From Actinomycetota bacterium (GTDB lineage Bacteria > Actinomycetota > Actinomycetes > S36-B12): a stretch of 64,000 nt of DNA. The stretch spans positions 1 through 64,000 of the forward strand of contig JAUXRN010000118.1 of the NCBI GenBank assembly GCA_030681835.1. The letters run 5' to 3'. A program made the translations under genes and the position numbers. A model generated the notes under the pieces. It worked only from the letters and a program-made list of their open reading frames with translations, was not told the origin of the DNA and searched no databases. Position 1 is the first letter of the stretch. Every line of letters begins with the position of its first letter. Below, one piece after another: positions 41,818-51,481 of the stretch.

Positions 41818-42888
41818 ATGCATAGTGGATCGGCCCTGCCGACGACGCACCCGCTGGTCGATGGCCGGACCGCGCAGTCCGCACTCGTGCAGGCGTACCA
41901 AGGGGTTCGGCCGGAGCGGCGACCCATATGGATGATGCGGCAGGCGGGCCGATCCCTGCCGGAGTACCGCGCTGTCCGGGCCGGGATTCCCATGCTCGAG
42001 TCCTGCCTGCGCCCCGAACTGGTGACCGAGATCACCCTGCAGCCTGTTTACCGACACAGTGTCGATGCAGCCATCTTCTTCAGCGACATCGTCGTGCCCC
42101 TCAAGCTCGCCGGGGTTGACGTCGACATCGTCGCCGGGGTCGGGCCGGTGATGGGGTCCGCCGTGCGCACCAAGGCAGACGTCGAGCGGCTGCGACCGCT
42201 GGAGGCCGAGGCGCTCGAGCCGATCGTTACGGCCGTCGGCATGCTGACCGCCGAGCTCGCCGCCACGCCGCTCATCGGGTTCGCCGGTGCCCCCTTCACC
42301 CTGGCGTCGTACCTGATCGAGGGGCGCCCGTCGCGCGACTACGTGCACACCAAGGCGATGATGCGCGACGACCCGGACGCGTGGGAGGCCCTTCTCACCT
42401 GGGCGGCCGGTGTCACGGGCACGTTCCTGCGCGCGCAGGCGATGGCCGGGGCGAGCGCCGTGCAGCTGTTCGACTCCTGGGCGGGAGCGCTGACCCACGA
42501 CGAGTACCAGGCTTTCGCGGCGCCCTACTCGACCTCGGTGATGGCTGCCGTGAGCGACCTCCCGGTCCCGCGCGTCCACTTCGGCACCCGCACGCGCGAC
42601 CTGCTCGTGGCCATGCGTGACGTGGGCGCGACCGTCATGGGCGTCGACCAGCACACACCCCTCGACGTGGCGAACGACCTGCTCGGCGGACGCACGCCAC
42701 TGCAGGGCAACATCGATCCCGACCTGCTGGCAGCCGACTGGGACGTCCTGGCCGATCACACCCGCGATGTCCTCCGCCGCGGACTGGCTGCACCCGCCCA
42801 CGTGGTCAACTTGGGTCACGGCGTGCCCAAGGACGCCGATCCCGACGTCCTGACGAGGCTCGTCGCGCTGGTCCACGAAGAGGGGTGA
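41818..42888 (+). CDS. hemE: Uroporphyrinogen decarboxylase
   Basis: A 356-residue enzyme. RPIWMMRQAGRSLPEYR carries the conserved substrate-binding Arg, FFSDIVVPLKLAGVDVDI includes the essential Asp, and GFAGAPFTLASYLIEG and QGNIDPDLL complete the signature. It decarboxylates uroporphyrinogen III to coproporphyrinogen III in the cytoplasm. First gene of a six-gene plus-strand heme unit; the downstream oxidase start overlaps its stop. Confidence 0.96.
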   Translation: MHSGSALPTTHPLVDGRTAQSALVQAYQGVRPERRPIWMMRQAGRSLPEYRAVRAGIPMLESCLRPELVTEITLQPVYRHSVDAAIFFSDIVVPLKLAGVDVDIVAGVGPVMGSAVRTKADVERLRPLEAEALEPIVTAVGMLTAELAATPLIGFAGAPFTLASYLIEGRPSRDYVHTKAMMRDDPDAWEALLTWAAGVTGTFLRAQAMAGASAVQLFDSWAGALTHDEYQAFAAPYSTSVMAAVSDLPVPRVHFGTRTRDLLVAMRDVGATVMGVDQHTPLDVANDLLGGRTPLQGNIDPDLLAADWDVLADHTRDVLRRGLAAPAHVVNLGHGVPKDADPDVLTRLVALVHEEG

Positions 42889-44252
42889 TCGTGGCCCGCA
42901 CGGTCGTCGTGGTCGGCGGAGGCGTTGCCGGCCTGGTGGCCGCGCGCCAGCTGGCGCGCGACGGTCACCGCGTCACCGTCCTCGAGGCATCCGACCGCAC
43001 GGGCGGTGCGCTGCGCTCGGCAACCCTCGCCGGCGTCGCGGTCGACGCGGGCGCGGAGGCCTTCGCCGTCACCCGACCCGAGACGCGGAGCCTCATCGAC
43101 GAGCTCGGCCTCGCAGCCCACGTCGTCGCTCCCCGTCGGTCCGATGCCCGACTGTTGCTGACGGACGGCATGCACGCCATGCCCCACGCGCTGCTCGGCG
43201 TCCCCACTGACCTGTCCGAGTCCGCGGTCATCGAGATCCTCGGCGCCGATGCCGCCGCCCGGGCCCGCGGGCTCGACAGTCAAGCACCCCGGGATGTCGC
43301 CGTGTCCCTGACGCTCGGGGCCCTCGTCCGCGAGCGGATGGGCGACGCCGTCGCCGACCGCATCCTCACCCCGGTCGTCGGCGGGGTGCATGCCGCCGAC
43401 CCGGACCTCGTCGAGTGCGAGGCGGTCATCCCGGGCCTGCAGCGTGCACTCACCGAGACCGGGAGCCTCGCGTCGGCTGCCGCACGGCTGCGCGCGGCAG
43501 CGGGGGTGCCCGGAGCCGCGATCGCTGGGCTGCGCGGCGGGATGACGACCCTCGTCGGGGCTCTCGAGCAGGACGCGACGCGACTGGGTGTGGACGTGCG
43601 GGTCGGATCCACGGTGCGCGGGGCGACCCGTCGGGCGACCGGCTGGTCGGTCGTGGTCGATGGCGTCACCGTGGAGGCCGACGACCTCGTGCTGGCTGTC
43701 GACGCCCCGACGGCGGCCCGGCTGCTGGACACCGAGCCGATGCCGCGCGAGGCGCTCGCCCGGATCGCCGTGGGAGACGTCGCCGTCGTGGCCATGGTCC
43801 TTGCGGCCCCGGAGCTCGACGACGAACCCGTCGGCTCCGGCCTTCTGGTCGCCCCCGGGCACCCGCGCATCATCGCGAAGGCACTCACCCATGCCACCGC
43901 CAAGTGGGCATGGATCCTCGAGGCGTACGGTCCGGGTCGGCATCTCGTCCGGCTGTCCTACGGCCGCGACGGGCGGGTGCAGGAGAACATGGACGACCTC
44001 CCGGCCATCGCTCGCGCCGACGTGTCGACCATCTTCGCCCTCGACGAGCCGGATGTCCTGGACCTGCGCATCACCCGCTGGGACCGATCCCTCGTCTTCC
44101 CGCGCAGCGGGCACCAGGACGCAGTTGCCGAGGTGCGTGCCGCGGTGGCGGCCACGCCAGGGCTCGCGGTCATCGGCGCCGGCATCGGCGGCAACGGTCT
44201 TGCCGGGACCATCGCGCTGGCGCGCTCGGTGGCCGGGCAGCTCGAGCGCTGA
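42885..44252 (+). CDS. cgoX: Coproporphyrinogen III oxidase (HemY/CgoX-type FAD enzyme)
   Basis: A 455-residue FAD-dependent oxidase. Dinucleotide-binding VVVVGGGVAGLVAARQL at the N-terminus, DRTGGALRSATLAGVAVDAGAEAF (quoted in parts), and a C-terminal FAD motif VIGAGIGGNGLAGTIA. With ChdC and a cysteine-bearing ferrochelatase as neighbours, it most likely oxidises coproporphyrinogen to coproporphyrin III rather than protoporphyrinogen. GTG 42885 overlaps the hemE stop (GTGA); GTG 42891 is an alternative. Confidence 0.92.
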   Translation: MIVARTVVVVGGGVAGLVAARQLARDGHRVTVLEASDRTGGALRSATLAGVAVDAGAEAFAVTRPETRSLIDELGLAAHVVAPRRSDARLLLTDGMHAMPHALLGVPTDLSESAVIEILGADAAARARGLDSQAPRDVAVSLTLGALVRERMGDAVADRILTPVVGGVHAADPDLVECEAVIPGLQRALTETGSLASAAARLRAAAGVPGAAIAGLRGGMTTLVGALEQDATRLGVDVRVGSTVRGATRRATGWSVVVDGVTVEADDLVLAVDAPTAARLLDTEPMPREALARIAVGDVAVVAMVLAAPELDDEPVGSGLLVAPGHPRIIAKALTHATAKWAWILEAYGPGRHLVRLSYGRDGRVQENMDDLPAIARADVSTIFALDEPDVLDLRITRWDRSLVFPRSGHQDAVAEVRAAVAATPGLAVIGAGIGGNGLAGTIALARSVAGQLER

Positions 44253-44278
44253 TGCACCCTGGATGGGAGACTGGGCAC

Positions 44279-44977
44279 GTGACCACTGACGAGCGTGAGC
44301 GCGTGACCGCGCGGGAGATCAACGACACGATCCGCTATACCTGCTGGACCGTCTACCGGCGAACGGGAGTGCCCGCCCCGGACGGCGCGCAGGCCGACCT
44401 GGAGTCGGTCATCGCCGAGCTGGACGCCACTGACGTCGTGATCCGGGGCTTCTACGACGTAAGCGCGCTGCGCGGCGACGCCGATCTCATGGTGTGGATG
44501 CACGCGCCCGCTGCCGAGCTGGTGCAGCAGGGGCTGCGCCGGTTGCGCCGATCAGCCGTGGGTCCCTCGATGGAGCAGACCTGGTCTGCGATGGGCCTGC
44601 ACCGCCCAGCCGAGTTCAACAAGGGGCACGTGCCGGCATTCATGGCCGGCAAGGGCGCGCTGGAGTGGGCGACGGTGTACCCGTTCGTTCGCTCGTACGA
44701 GTGGTACCTGCTCCCCGATGACGAACGCCGCGCAATGCTGGTCGAGCACGGGACGATGGGGCGCGGCTATGGCGGCATCCTGTCCAACACGGTCGCCGCC
44801 TTCGCCCTGGGCGACTATGAGTGGATCCTCGCCCTGGAATCCGACGAGCTGCACGAGATCGTCGACATGATGCGACACCTGCGCAGCTCGCAGGCACGGC
44901 GCCACGTGCGCGAGGAGACCCCCTTCTACACCGGACGCCGCATCGACGCGGCGTCCGTCGTGGAGCTGCTCGCGTGA
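44279..44977 (+). CDS. chdC: Coproheme decarboxylase (HemQ/ChdC)
   Basis: 232 residues from GTG 44279 (GGGAGA upstream); ATG 44252 in TGATG overlap is an alternative adding nine residues. A chlorite-dismutase-like protein: INDTIRYTCWTVYRR, GFYDVSALRGDADLMVWMH, FNKGHVPAFMAG, YPFVRSYEWYLLP (with the reactive Tyr region), and MRHLRSSQARRHVREETPFYTGRR. It turns coproheme into heme b, the last step of the coproporphyrin branch. Its stop overlaps the ferrochelatase start by GTGA. Confidence 0.94.
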   Translation: MTTDERERVTAREINDTIRYTCWTVYRRTGVPAPDGAQADLESVIAELDATDVVIRGFYDVSALRGDADLMVWMHAPAAELVQQGLRRLRRSAVGPSMEQTWSAMGLHRPAEFNKGHVPAFMAGKGALEWATVYPFVRSYEWYLLPDDERRAMLVEHGTMGRGYGGILSNTVAAFALGDYEWILALESDELHEIVDMMRHLRSSQARRHVREETPFYTGRRIDAASVVELLA

Positions 44978-46029
44978 CCTTCGAAGCCGTCCTGCTCGCC
45001 TCCTTCGGCGGGCCCGAGGGCCGCGACGAGGTCATGCCGTTCCTCGAGCGTGTCACGGCCGGGCGAGGCGTCCCCCGCGAGCGGCTCGAATCCGTCGCGC
45101 AGCACTACCTTGCCCTCGGCGGGGTCAGTCCCATCAATGGGCAGAACCGGGACCTGATCGGGCACCTGCGGGCGGAGATGGACCGGCGCGGGATCGCCCT
45201 GCCAGTCTTCTGGGGCAACCGTAACTCCGCCCCGTTCTTCGTCGACACCATGCGCGAGATGCACGCCGCCGGCCACAGGCGCGTCCTGGCGATCGCGACG
45301 AGCGCGTACTCCTCCTACTCCGGTTGCCGGCAGTACCGGGAGAACCTCGCCGCCGCGACCCAGGAGGCAGGCCTGGCCGGTGGCATCGAGGTCGTCAAGG
45401 CGCGGCCGTACCACCAGCGGCCGGGCTTCGCCGCTCCCTTCATCGACGGCGTGGTCGATGCGCTCGCCAGCGTCACCGGACCGGAGTCGGTGCGTGTCCT
45501 GTTCACCACCCACTCGATCCCGGTCGCCATGGCCGAGGCCGGCGGCCCCGACGAACTGCGCCACGGTCTTCCCGGGCTGTACGAGCGACAGCACCTCGAC
45601 GTCGCGCGTCGGGTGATGTCCGCCGTCGAGGCGGCCACGGCCATCAGCCCCATCGACTGGCAACTCGTGTTCCAGTCCCGTAGCGGACCGCCGCAGGTGC
45701 CGTGGCTCGAGCCCGACATCGGCAGCGCCGTGCGAAGCGCCGCGGCCGACGGTAAGTCGGCCGTCATCGTGGTCCCGATCGGCTTCGTCAGCGACCACGT
45801 GGAGGTCGTGTGGGACCTCGACCACGAGGCACGGGGGATCGCCGAGGACATCGGGATCGGATTCACCCGGGTTGCCACGCCGGGCGTGGACCCCCGCTTC
45901 GTCAGCAGCCTCGTCGACGTGATGGCCGATGCCCTGGCCGGACGACCGACCTCGCCCGAGCCCAGCCTGTGCTCGCTGACGTGCTGCCGCAACGCCCGCG
46001 CCGACCTGCCCGTCGTGACCGGTTGCTGA
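44974..46029 (+). CDS. hemH: Coproporphyrin ferrochelatase
   Basis: 351 residues from GTG 44974 (GTGA overlap with chdC). FGGPEGRDEVMPFL at the start, SAYSSYSGCRQYRENL, the catalytic His in LFTTHSIP, and IGFVSDHVEVVWDLDHEA are ferrochelatase hallmarks. The C-terminus CSLTCCRNARADLPVVTGC holds four Cys suited to the [2Fe-2S] cluster of actinobacterial enzymes. It inserts iron into coproporphyrin III (CpfC role) given the ChdC neighbour. Confidence 0.94.
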   Translation: MTFEAVLLASFGGPEGRDEVMPFLERVTAGRGVPRERLESVAQHYLALGGVSPINGQNRDLIGHLRAEMDRRGIALPVFWGNRNSAPFFVDTMREMHAAGHRRVLAIATSAYSSYSGCRQYRENLAAATQEAGLAGGIEVVKARPYHQRPGFAAPFIDGVVDALASVTGPESVRVLFTTHSIPVAMAEAGGPDELRHGLPGLYERQHLDVARRVMSAVEAATAISPIDWQLVFQSRSGPPQVPWLEPDIGSAVRSAAADGKSAVIVVPIGFVSDHVEVVWDLDHEARGIAEDIGIGFTRVATPGVDPRFVSSLVDVMADALAGRPTSPEPSLCSLTCCRNARADLPVVTGC

Positions 46030-46052
46030 GCCGCGGATAGGCTCCCTTGGTC

Positions 46053-47024
46053 ATGGACCTAACCGAGCGGCCGCGGCGGCTCCGGCGGACACCCGCCATC
46101 CGACGGCTGGTGCGCGAGACGCGCCTCGCCGCGGCCGACCTGATCCTGCCCGTGTTCGTCCGCGAGGGGGCCATCGCACCGAACCCGATCGGATCGATGC
46201 CCGGTGTCGTGCAGCACACGCGCGACTCGCTGCGCCAGGCCGTCACCGAGGCGGCGGAGGCTGGCGTCGGCGCGGTCATGATCTTCGGCGTACCGGAGGT
46301 CCGTGATGCCTGCGGAGACGTGGCAATCGCCCCGGACAGCATCCTCGCGCAGGCCGTGCGCTGGGTGAAGGACACGACCGGCGACGACCTACCGGTCATC
46401 GCCGACCTATGCCTGGACGAGTTCACCACGCACGGGCACTGCGGCGTGCTCGACCGCCAGGGTCGCGTCGACAACGACGCGACCCTGGCGGTGTACAAGC
46501 AGATGGGGCTCGTACTGGCGGATGCGGGATCGGACATCCTCGGCCTCAGCGGCATGATGGACGGCCAGGTCGCAGCGGTGCGCGAAGCCCTCGACGCCGC
46601 CGGCTGGACCGACACAGCACTCCTGGCATACGCGGCGAAGTACGCCTCGGCGATGTACGGGCCCTTCCGCGAGGCCGTCGAGAGCCAGCTGCAGGGCGAC
46701 CGCAAGAGCTACCAGCAGGATCCGGGCAACGCGGTCGAGGCCCTGCGCGAAGTGCGGCTCGACGTGGCCGAAGGGGCGGACATCGTCATGGTCAAGCCCG
46801 CACTTCCCTACTTGGACATCATCGCGCGGGTCAGCGACGAGGTGGATGTCCCGGTGGCGGCGTACGTCGTGTCCGGTGAGTTCTCGATGGTCGAGGCAGC
46901 TGCGGCTGCGGGCATGATCGACCGTGATCGCGCCATCCACGAGGTCCTCACCAGCGTCAAGCGTGCCGGCGCCGGGATCATCGCGACCTACTGGGCGACC
47001 GAGGTCGCCCGCTCGCTGCGCTAG
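46053..47024 (+). CDS. hemB: 5-Aminolevulinate dehydratase (porphobilinogen synthase)
   Basis: 323 residues from ATG 46053. Schiff-base lysines lie in [19 protein letters not shown] and [12 protein letters not shown]. The metal-site loop reads [14 protein letters not shown]: two Cys positions are kept, but the middle Cys of zinc enzymes is Asp, so the site is a hybrid between Zn and Mg types. It condenses two aminolevulinates. Upstream TAGGCT lies 9 bases from the ATG. It follows the ferrochelatase after 23 bases and precedes hemL. Confidence 0.95.
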   Translation: MDLTERPRRLRRTPAIRRLVRETRLAAADLILPVFVREGAIAPNPIGSMPGVVQHTRDSLRQAVTEAAEAGVGAVMIFGVPEVRDACGDVAIAPDSILAQAVRWVKDTTGDDLPVIADLCLDEFTTHGHCGVLDRQGRVDNDATLAVYKQMGLVLADAGSDILGLSGMMDGQVAAVREALDAAGWTDTALLAYAAKYASAMYGPFREAVESQLQGDRKSYQQDPGNAVEALREVRLDVAEGADIVMVKPALPYLDIIARVSDEVDVPVAAYVVSGEFSMVEAAAAAGMIDRDRAIHEVLTSVKRAGAGIIATYWATEVARSLR

Positions 47025-47070
47025 CCGCACCCGCATCGACAAGCCGGTCCGTTCGGCAGGAGGAGGACCC

Positions 47071-48369
47071 GTGGCACCGAGCTCCGAGGAGTGGTTCGCT
47101 CGCGCGCAGAACGTCATCCCGGGAGGGGTGAGCTCGCCCGTGCGGGCGTTCCGCTCCGTGGGGGGCACGCCCCGCTACGTTGCGCATGCCCACGGGTCGC
47201 GCATCACCGATACCGAGGGCCGGGAGTACGTCGACCTTGTCGGCGCGTGGGGACCGATGATTCTCGGCCACGCGCACCCGGACATCGTCGCGCAGGTGAC
47301 GCACGCCGTGGCCGGCTCCGCATCCTTCGGGGCGCCGTGCGCGCCCGAGGTCGAGTTGGCCGAGGAGATCGTCAACCGTGTGGCCCCTGTGGAGCGGGTG
47401 CGGTTCACCAGCTCCGGTACCGAGGCGGTGATGACCGCGATCCGCATCGCCCGTGCGAAGGCCGGCCGCAACGTGGTCGTGAAGTTCGCCGGGTGCTATC
47501 ACGGTCATGCCGACTCGCTGCTGGTCGCTGCGGGTTCCGGCGTCGCCACCCTCGGGCTGCCGGACTCCCCCGGTGTCACCCCGGGAACGGCGCAGGACAC
47601 CCTGGTGCTGCCCTACGGGGACGTCGCCGCGCTCGAGGAGCTGTTCGCCGCCCGCGGGAGCGAGATCGCCTGCGTCATCACCGAGGCGGTGCCGGCGAAC
47701 ATGGGCGTAGTGCCGCCTCCGCCTGGCTTCAACGCGCGCCTGGCCTCGATCACCCGCGAGCACGGCGCGCTGCTCATCCTCGACGAGGTCATGACGGGCT
47801 TTCGCATGTCCGCGGCCGGCTGGTGGGGCATCGAAGGGGCCGCGGAGGGGTGGCGGCCCGACCTGTTCACGTACGGGAAGGTGATCGGTGGAGGCATGCC
47901 GTTGGCCGCCGTGGCCGGTCCCGCCGCCACCATGGACCTGCTCGCCCCGGCCGGCCCGGTCTACCAGGCCGGCACCCTGAGCGGGAACCCGGTTGCCACG
48001 ACGGCAGGGCTGGCGACCCTCCGCCTATGCACCCCGCAGGTCTACGCCCACCTCGATGCCACCGCAGGGGCCGTAAGGGGGATCATCACCGAAGCCCTCA
48101 CCCGGCACGGCGTCGTTCATCAGGCACCACAGGCCGGCAACCTGTTCAGCTTCTTCTTCACTGACACGCCGGTCCGCACGTACGACGACGCGCGCACCCA
48201 GAATGCTGCTGCCTTCGCCGCCTTCTTCCACTCCATGCTGGACGCGGGCGTGTGGCTGCCACCGTCCGCCTACGAAGCCTGGTTCGTCTCCGCAGCGCAC
48301 ACGGACGACGACCTCGCGGTGATCGCGTTGGCCGCCGACTCTGCTGCAACTGCGGCGGCAGCAGTCTGA
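47071..48369 (+). CDS. hemL: Glutamate-1-semialdehyde 2,1-aminomutase
   Basis: 432 residues from GTG 47071, with AGGAGGAGGA just upstream. PLP-dependent class III aminotransferase fold: [35 protein letters not shown], and the PLP-binding Lys in [12 protein letters not shown]. It makes 5-aminolevulinate from the product of HemA. It ends the heme unit, so hemA and hemL lie at opposite ends of the cluster. The following 673 bases have no recognisable gene. Confidence 0.96.
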   Translation: MAPSSEEWFARAQNVIPGGVSSPVRAFRSVGGTPRYVAHAHGSRITDTEGREYVDLVGAWGPMILGHAHPDIVAQVTHAVAGSASFGAPCAPEVELAEEIVNRVAPVERVRFTSSGTEAVMTAIRIARAKAGRNVVVKFAGCYHGHADSLLVAAGSGVATLGLPDSPGVTPGTAQDTLVLPYGDVAALEELFAARGSEIACVITEAVPANMGVVPPPPGFNARLASITREHGALLILDEVMTGFRMSAAGWWGIEGAAEGWRPDLFTYGKVIGGGMPLAAVAGPAATMDLLAPAGPVYQAGTLSGNPVATTAGLATLRLCTPQVYAHLDATAGAVRGIITEALTRHGVVHQAPQAGNLFSFFFTDTPVRTYDDARTQNAAAFAAFFHSMLDAGVWLPPSAYEAWFVSAAHTDDDLAVIALAADSAATAAAAV

Positions 48370-49042
48370 ACACGCATCCCCGCACGACGCGGTTGGCCGC
48401 CACCCCCTGCAGCAGGGCCTGGCGAACAGACCGACGCCGAACAGCACCACTTCGTCCGCGACGAGACTCTGCAGGTCGACTCGTGACACCCAGCCACACA
48501 ATCGGACGCCCGAGCCCCTCCATGATGGTCCTGCCACTCCACTGTCGCTGTTGGCGGGGTGCGCCACCAGGACCCGTGGACACGGACAGGACAGCCATGG
48601 TGCAACGCAAGGCTCCTATGAAGTCACGACCCACAGGCCAGGTGGCGCGTCGAGCACCCGGCGCAGCGCCAGCCGACAGATCAGTCCCCAGGCATCGCAC
48701 GCGAGCCAGTCAGCAAGAGGTTCAGGCCAGCAGCCAAGTCCCCGGCGCAGTTCCCATCATGACTGTCAGGATTTCGGTGTAGCTGTTGCATTGACAGATC
48801 GGCGCCGGGTCGTGACGTCACGGGAACAGGGTGGGATTCTCTGCGACAGCCGGGAGCCTGCCCTGCTTCCGTCTCGGATTGCCCGGTGGTCCGGTCCGTA
48901 GATCGAAGCGGCAAGGGCCTTCCGAACGCGACGTCGATCAGTCGCCGACGCTGCGTGCTGAACGACGTGCGTCATCGGCACCGATACGGTCGGGGCGGGC
49001 TCATCTTGCAGCATGACCCGCCCCGACTGTCACTCGTTGCAG
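48370..49042. other. Intergenic stretch without a convincing gene
   Basis: Short frames in all directions lack domains, starts with Shine-Dalgarno support, or coherent codon use. A 6-bp hairpin (CCCTGC-A-GCAGGG, 48405-48417) about 35 bases after the hemL stop may end transcription. No repeat or operator of the copper set was seen. Confidence 0.5.
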
Positions 49043-49594
49043 TTAGTCGTCGCTGTCGTTCTCGTCGGCGTCGTCGTCGTCGTTCTCATCATCGTCCTCG
49101 TCCTCGTCGTCATCGCCGTCGTCGTCAAAGTCGTCGAGGTCGTCGTCGTCATCGTCGTCGAAGTCGTCGCCGTGGCCACCAATCAGATCGTCATCGTCGT
49201 CGCCGCCATCGAGGTCGTCGTCGCCGTCATCGCCGTCGAGGTAGTCCTGGCCGAGGCCCCCCAGGAGCATGTCGTTTCCGGACCGGCCGTGGATCCGGTC
49301 GTTGCCGCCGTTGCCATAGATCGTGTCGTCTCCTGAGCTTCCGCAGACCAGGTCACGACCGGCGCCGGCCCACACGGTGTGCTTGCCGCGTCCGGTGATC
49401 ACGATGACGTCAGAGTCAGCCGTTCCCTTGATGCGCGACGCACCCGAGACGATCGTCGCGGTCTTGCCCATGCAGGTCGGCAACGGGGTCGCCTGCGCGG
49501 GCGACCCGAATGCGAACGCGGGCACGAACAACAGTGAGGGCACGCTCACCAAGGCGAGCCGGGCAACTGCTGTGCGTCGACGTCTGGATCTCAT
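49043..49594 (-). CDS. Secreted RTX-type calcium-binding protein with Asp-rich tail
   Basis: 183 residues from ATG 49594; GGAGG lies 3 bases upstream, so the earlier ATG of the frame is excluded. Signal peptide (about 1-36, AQA cleavage). Residues about 70-125 are hemolysin-type nonapeptide repeats (GSSGDDTIYGNGGNDRIHG, then GRSGNDMLLGG) that fold as a Ca-binding beta-roll. The remaining 60 residues are almost only Asp/Glu with few Gly/Phe. This is too short for a toxin; binding of Ca or other cations at the surface is plausible. The run of GTC/GAC codons gives a simple-sequence DNA tract. Confidence 0.85.
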   Translation of the reverse strand: MRSRRRRTAVARLALVSVPSLLFVPAFAFGSPAQATPLPTCMGKTATIVSGASRIKGTADSDVIVITGRGKHTVWAGAGRDLVCGSSGDDTIYGNGGNDRIHGRSGNDMLLGGLGQDYLDGDDGDDDLDGGDDDDDLIGGHGDDFDDDDDDDLDDFDDDGDDDEDEDDDENDDDDADENDSDD

Positions 49595-49654
49595 GACAAC
49601 CTCCATGGTTAGCCGTGCTTGTGCTTAGTCAGGTCTGCTCTTTCAGTATTGCCA

Positions 49655-49680
49655 TGCAGTCCCCAAAACGGGGACATGCA
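49655..49680. promoter_or_regulatory. Inverted repeat upstream of the RTX gene
   Basis: TGCA-GTCCCC-AAAAC-GGGGAC-A-TGCA: arms of 6 bp perfect, extended by TGCA on both sides. Located about 60-85 bases upstream of ATG 49594, where an operator or a leader hairpin could act. Confidence 0.5.
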
Positions 49681-50000
49681 GAGGTTAAGAACGGGCAAGG
49701 TCTTCACGTCTGATCGAAACCCGCCCTTGACATGATCGAACTACACGATCGCAGTGCGGGCTGCTCGCGTTGGGCCTATCACGAACCGTGTTGGCGGTGC
49801 GAGGTAGCGGCCACAATCGGCGTATCGCACCCTACGGGCGCTGCCGAGCGGGATGATCGCCTTGGTACGCGACGGCAGGCGAATGGCTCTCGTCGGCGCG
49901 ATGTTGTCCGCTGACACCGTATGTTGAAGTGTAAGGGCACAAGAAACGGCCAAACTACCATGTTGACACTTGCGGCCTTGCTTTGGCAATGCCGGAATCT

Positions 50001-50067
50001 GTTGCGCTGCAACAGGTTTCGGAAGTGGGTCGCCGGGGGCTCGAACCCCGAACCTACGGATTAAAAG
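50001..50067 (-). repeat. att-like repeat 1 carrying the 3' half of tRNA-Lys(UUU)
   Basis: 67 bases repeated at 54879-54945 with one mismatch. The minus strand of 50067-50026 gives anticodon loop CTTTTAA (anticodon UUU), stem TCCGT, variable loop, T arm CGGGG-TTCGAGC-CCCCG, acceptor GCGACCC and discriminator A. The 5' half of the tRNA is absent. Next to it is CTGTTGC-GCT-GCAACAG, a 7-bp inverted repeat. AAGGGCC-type short repeats flank both copies like integrase arm sites. Apart from short unconvincing frames, 49595-50195 holds only this and the inverted repeat at 49655. Confidence 0.8.
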
Positions 50068-50195
50068 CCTTCCCGATCACACCGCAGAAAGCCAAATATC
50101 AAACGATTGCATCGGTTTCCGGCCCACCCCGACCCTCACAGTGAAGCGCCCGAGGTTTGATGCCGCCTCCTTGTGAGTCGAGGAGGATGTACGTC

Positions 50196-50507
50196 ATGCC
50201 GAAGAGGATCGATCCGAAGGTGAAGGAGCGGTGTGTCCAGCAGATGCTGGATCACGTCTCGGAGTACCCGAGCCCGACTGCGGCGGCCGAGGCGGTCGCC
50301 AAGCGCAACGGGGTGGGTGCCGAGACGGTGCGCCGCTGGTACCTGCAGGCGCAGGTCGACAGGGGCCAGCGACACGGTGCCGCGAGCGAGGAGCTCGCTG
50401 AGATCAAGGAGCTGAAGGCCAGGGTCAGGCGGCTGGAGGAGGACAACGACATCCTGCGCCGGGCCTCGATTTTCTTCGCGGGGGAACTCGACCCCCACGG
50501 TCGCTGA
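50196..50507 (+). CDS. IS3-family transposase OrfA
   Basis: 103 residues from ATG 50196, with AGGAGG 9 bases upstream. Helix-turn-helix (PSPTAAAEAVAKRNGVGAETVRRW, residues about 23-46) followed by a leucine-zipper-like coiled coil (LAEIKELKARVRRLEEDNDIL). The ending ILRRASIFFAGELDPHGR is typical of IS3 OrfA. It binds the IS ends. The OrfAB fusion is made by -1 slippage into the OrfB frame near T4/G5 runs at 50470-50484. Confidence 0.9.
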   Translation: MPKRIDPKVKERCVQQMLDHVSEYPSPTAAAEAVAKRNGVGAETVRRWYLQAQVDRGQRHGAASEELAEIKELKARVRRLEEDNDILRRASIFFAGELDPHGR

Positions 50508-51481
50508 TCGTCGCGTTCATCGACGAGTGCCGACAGGCCGGTCATGCGGTCGAGTCGATCTGCCGGGTCCTGACCGAACAGGGCTGCCAGATCGCCGCAC
50601 GGACCTACCGGGCCTGGAGCAGCACCGGCCAGCACGTCGCGCCCCGGACGGTGAGTGACGCCGTGGTGATGGACGCGGTCCGCGATGCCGCCTGGACCGT
50701 CGACGCGGACGGGCCGCTGGCCGGCGTCCGCAGGCTGACCCCCGAGGGGCTCTACGGCAGGGGGAAGATGACCGCGCTGGTCAAGCGGAGCCTGCCCGAG
50801 GCGTCTCCCGGGTCGGTCGACCGGGCCATGAGAGCGCTGGGGCTGAACGGGATCCGGCGTGCGAAGGGCATCCGGACCACGATCCCGGGCAAGGACGGCC
50901 GCCGTGCCGGGGACCTGCTGAACCGGGACTTCACCGCGGCCGCCCCGAACCGGGCGTGGGTGATGGACTTCACCTACTGCCGGACGTGGGCCGGGTTCGC
51001 CTACGTGTCGTTCATCGTCGACGTCTTCGCCCAGAAGATCGTCGCCTGGCACGCCGCTACCTGCAAGGACGTCGACCTGGTGATGACGCCGCTGCGGATG
51101 GCGACCTGGCAGCGCGAGCGCGAGGGACACCCGGTCGAACGCGACGAGCTCATCGGCCACGCGGACGCCGGCAGCCAGTACACGTCCATCACCTTCACCG
51201 AGCACCTGGACCTCGAGGGCATCCGGCCCTCCATCGGGTCGGTCGGCGACGCCTATGCCCTGATGGAGTGCGTCATCGGGCTGTTCAAGAGCGAGTGCAT
51301 CCGCACCACCGTCTTCCACCATGGCCCGTACCGGAACCTCGCCGACGTCGAGTGGGCCACCGCCGGCTGGGTCGACTGGTACAACAACCGGCGCCTGCAC
51401 AGTAGCCTCGACTACCAGAGCCCTGAAGAGTTCGAGCACGCCCACTACGCAGCCCTCAACCGAGAGCCGCAACCCGTATAG
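50486..51481 (+). CDS. IS3-family transposase OrfB (DDE domain), read by -1 frameshift
   Basis: The frame is open from before 50462 to 51481 without a good start until GTG 50651, so the product is expected as an OrfAB fusion. The early part VAFIDECRQAG...ICRVL is the usual OrfB beginning. The rve core has D in WVMDFTYCRTW, D in HADAGSQYTS and E in ALMECVIGLFKSE, completing DDE, followed by WVDWYNNRRLHSSLDYQSPEEF. No internal stop, so the element is probably active or recently so. Confidence 0.9.
   Translation, partial: TRPPRSLIVAFIDECRQAGHAVESICRVLTEQGCQIAARTYRAWSSTGQHVAPRTVSDAVVMDAVRDAAWTVDADGPLAGVRRLTPEGLYGRGKMTALVKRSLPEASPGSVDRAMRALGLNGIRRAKGIRTTIPGKDGRRAGDLLNRDFTAAAPNRAWVMDFTYCRTWAGFAYVSFIVDVFAQKIVAWHAATCKDVDLVMTPLRMATWQREREGHPVERDELIGHADAGSQYTSITFTEHLDLEGIRPSIGSVGDAYALMECVIGLFKSECIRTTVFHHGPYRNLADVEWATAGWVDWYNNRRLHSSLDYQSPEEFEHAHYAALNREPQPV

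Noticed and set aside
43415-44251. 5' extension of the coproheme decarboxylase frame
   Set aside because: Arg/Gly-rich shadow of cgoX in another frame; the decarboxylase begins at 44279 (or 44252).
49741-49989. Small minus-strand frame left of att repeat 1 as integrase remnant
   Set aside because: No tyrosine-recombinase motif (Arg-His-x-x-Arg or catalytic Tyr context) is recognisable.
50026-50067. Functional tRNA-Lys gene
   Set aside because: Only anticodon loop to acceptor 3' end is present; D arm and 5' acceptor strand are missing in both copies.
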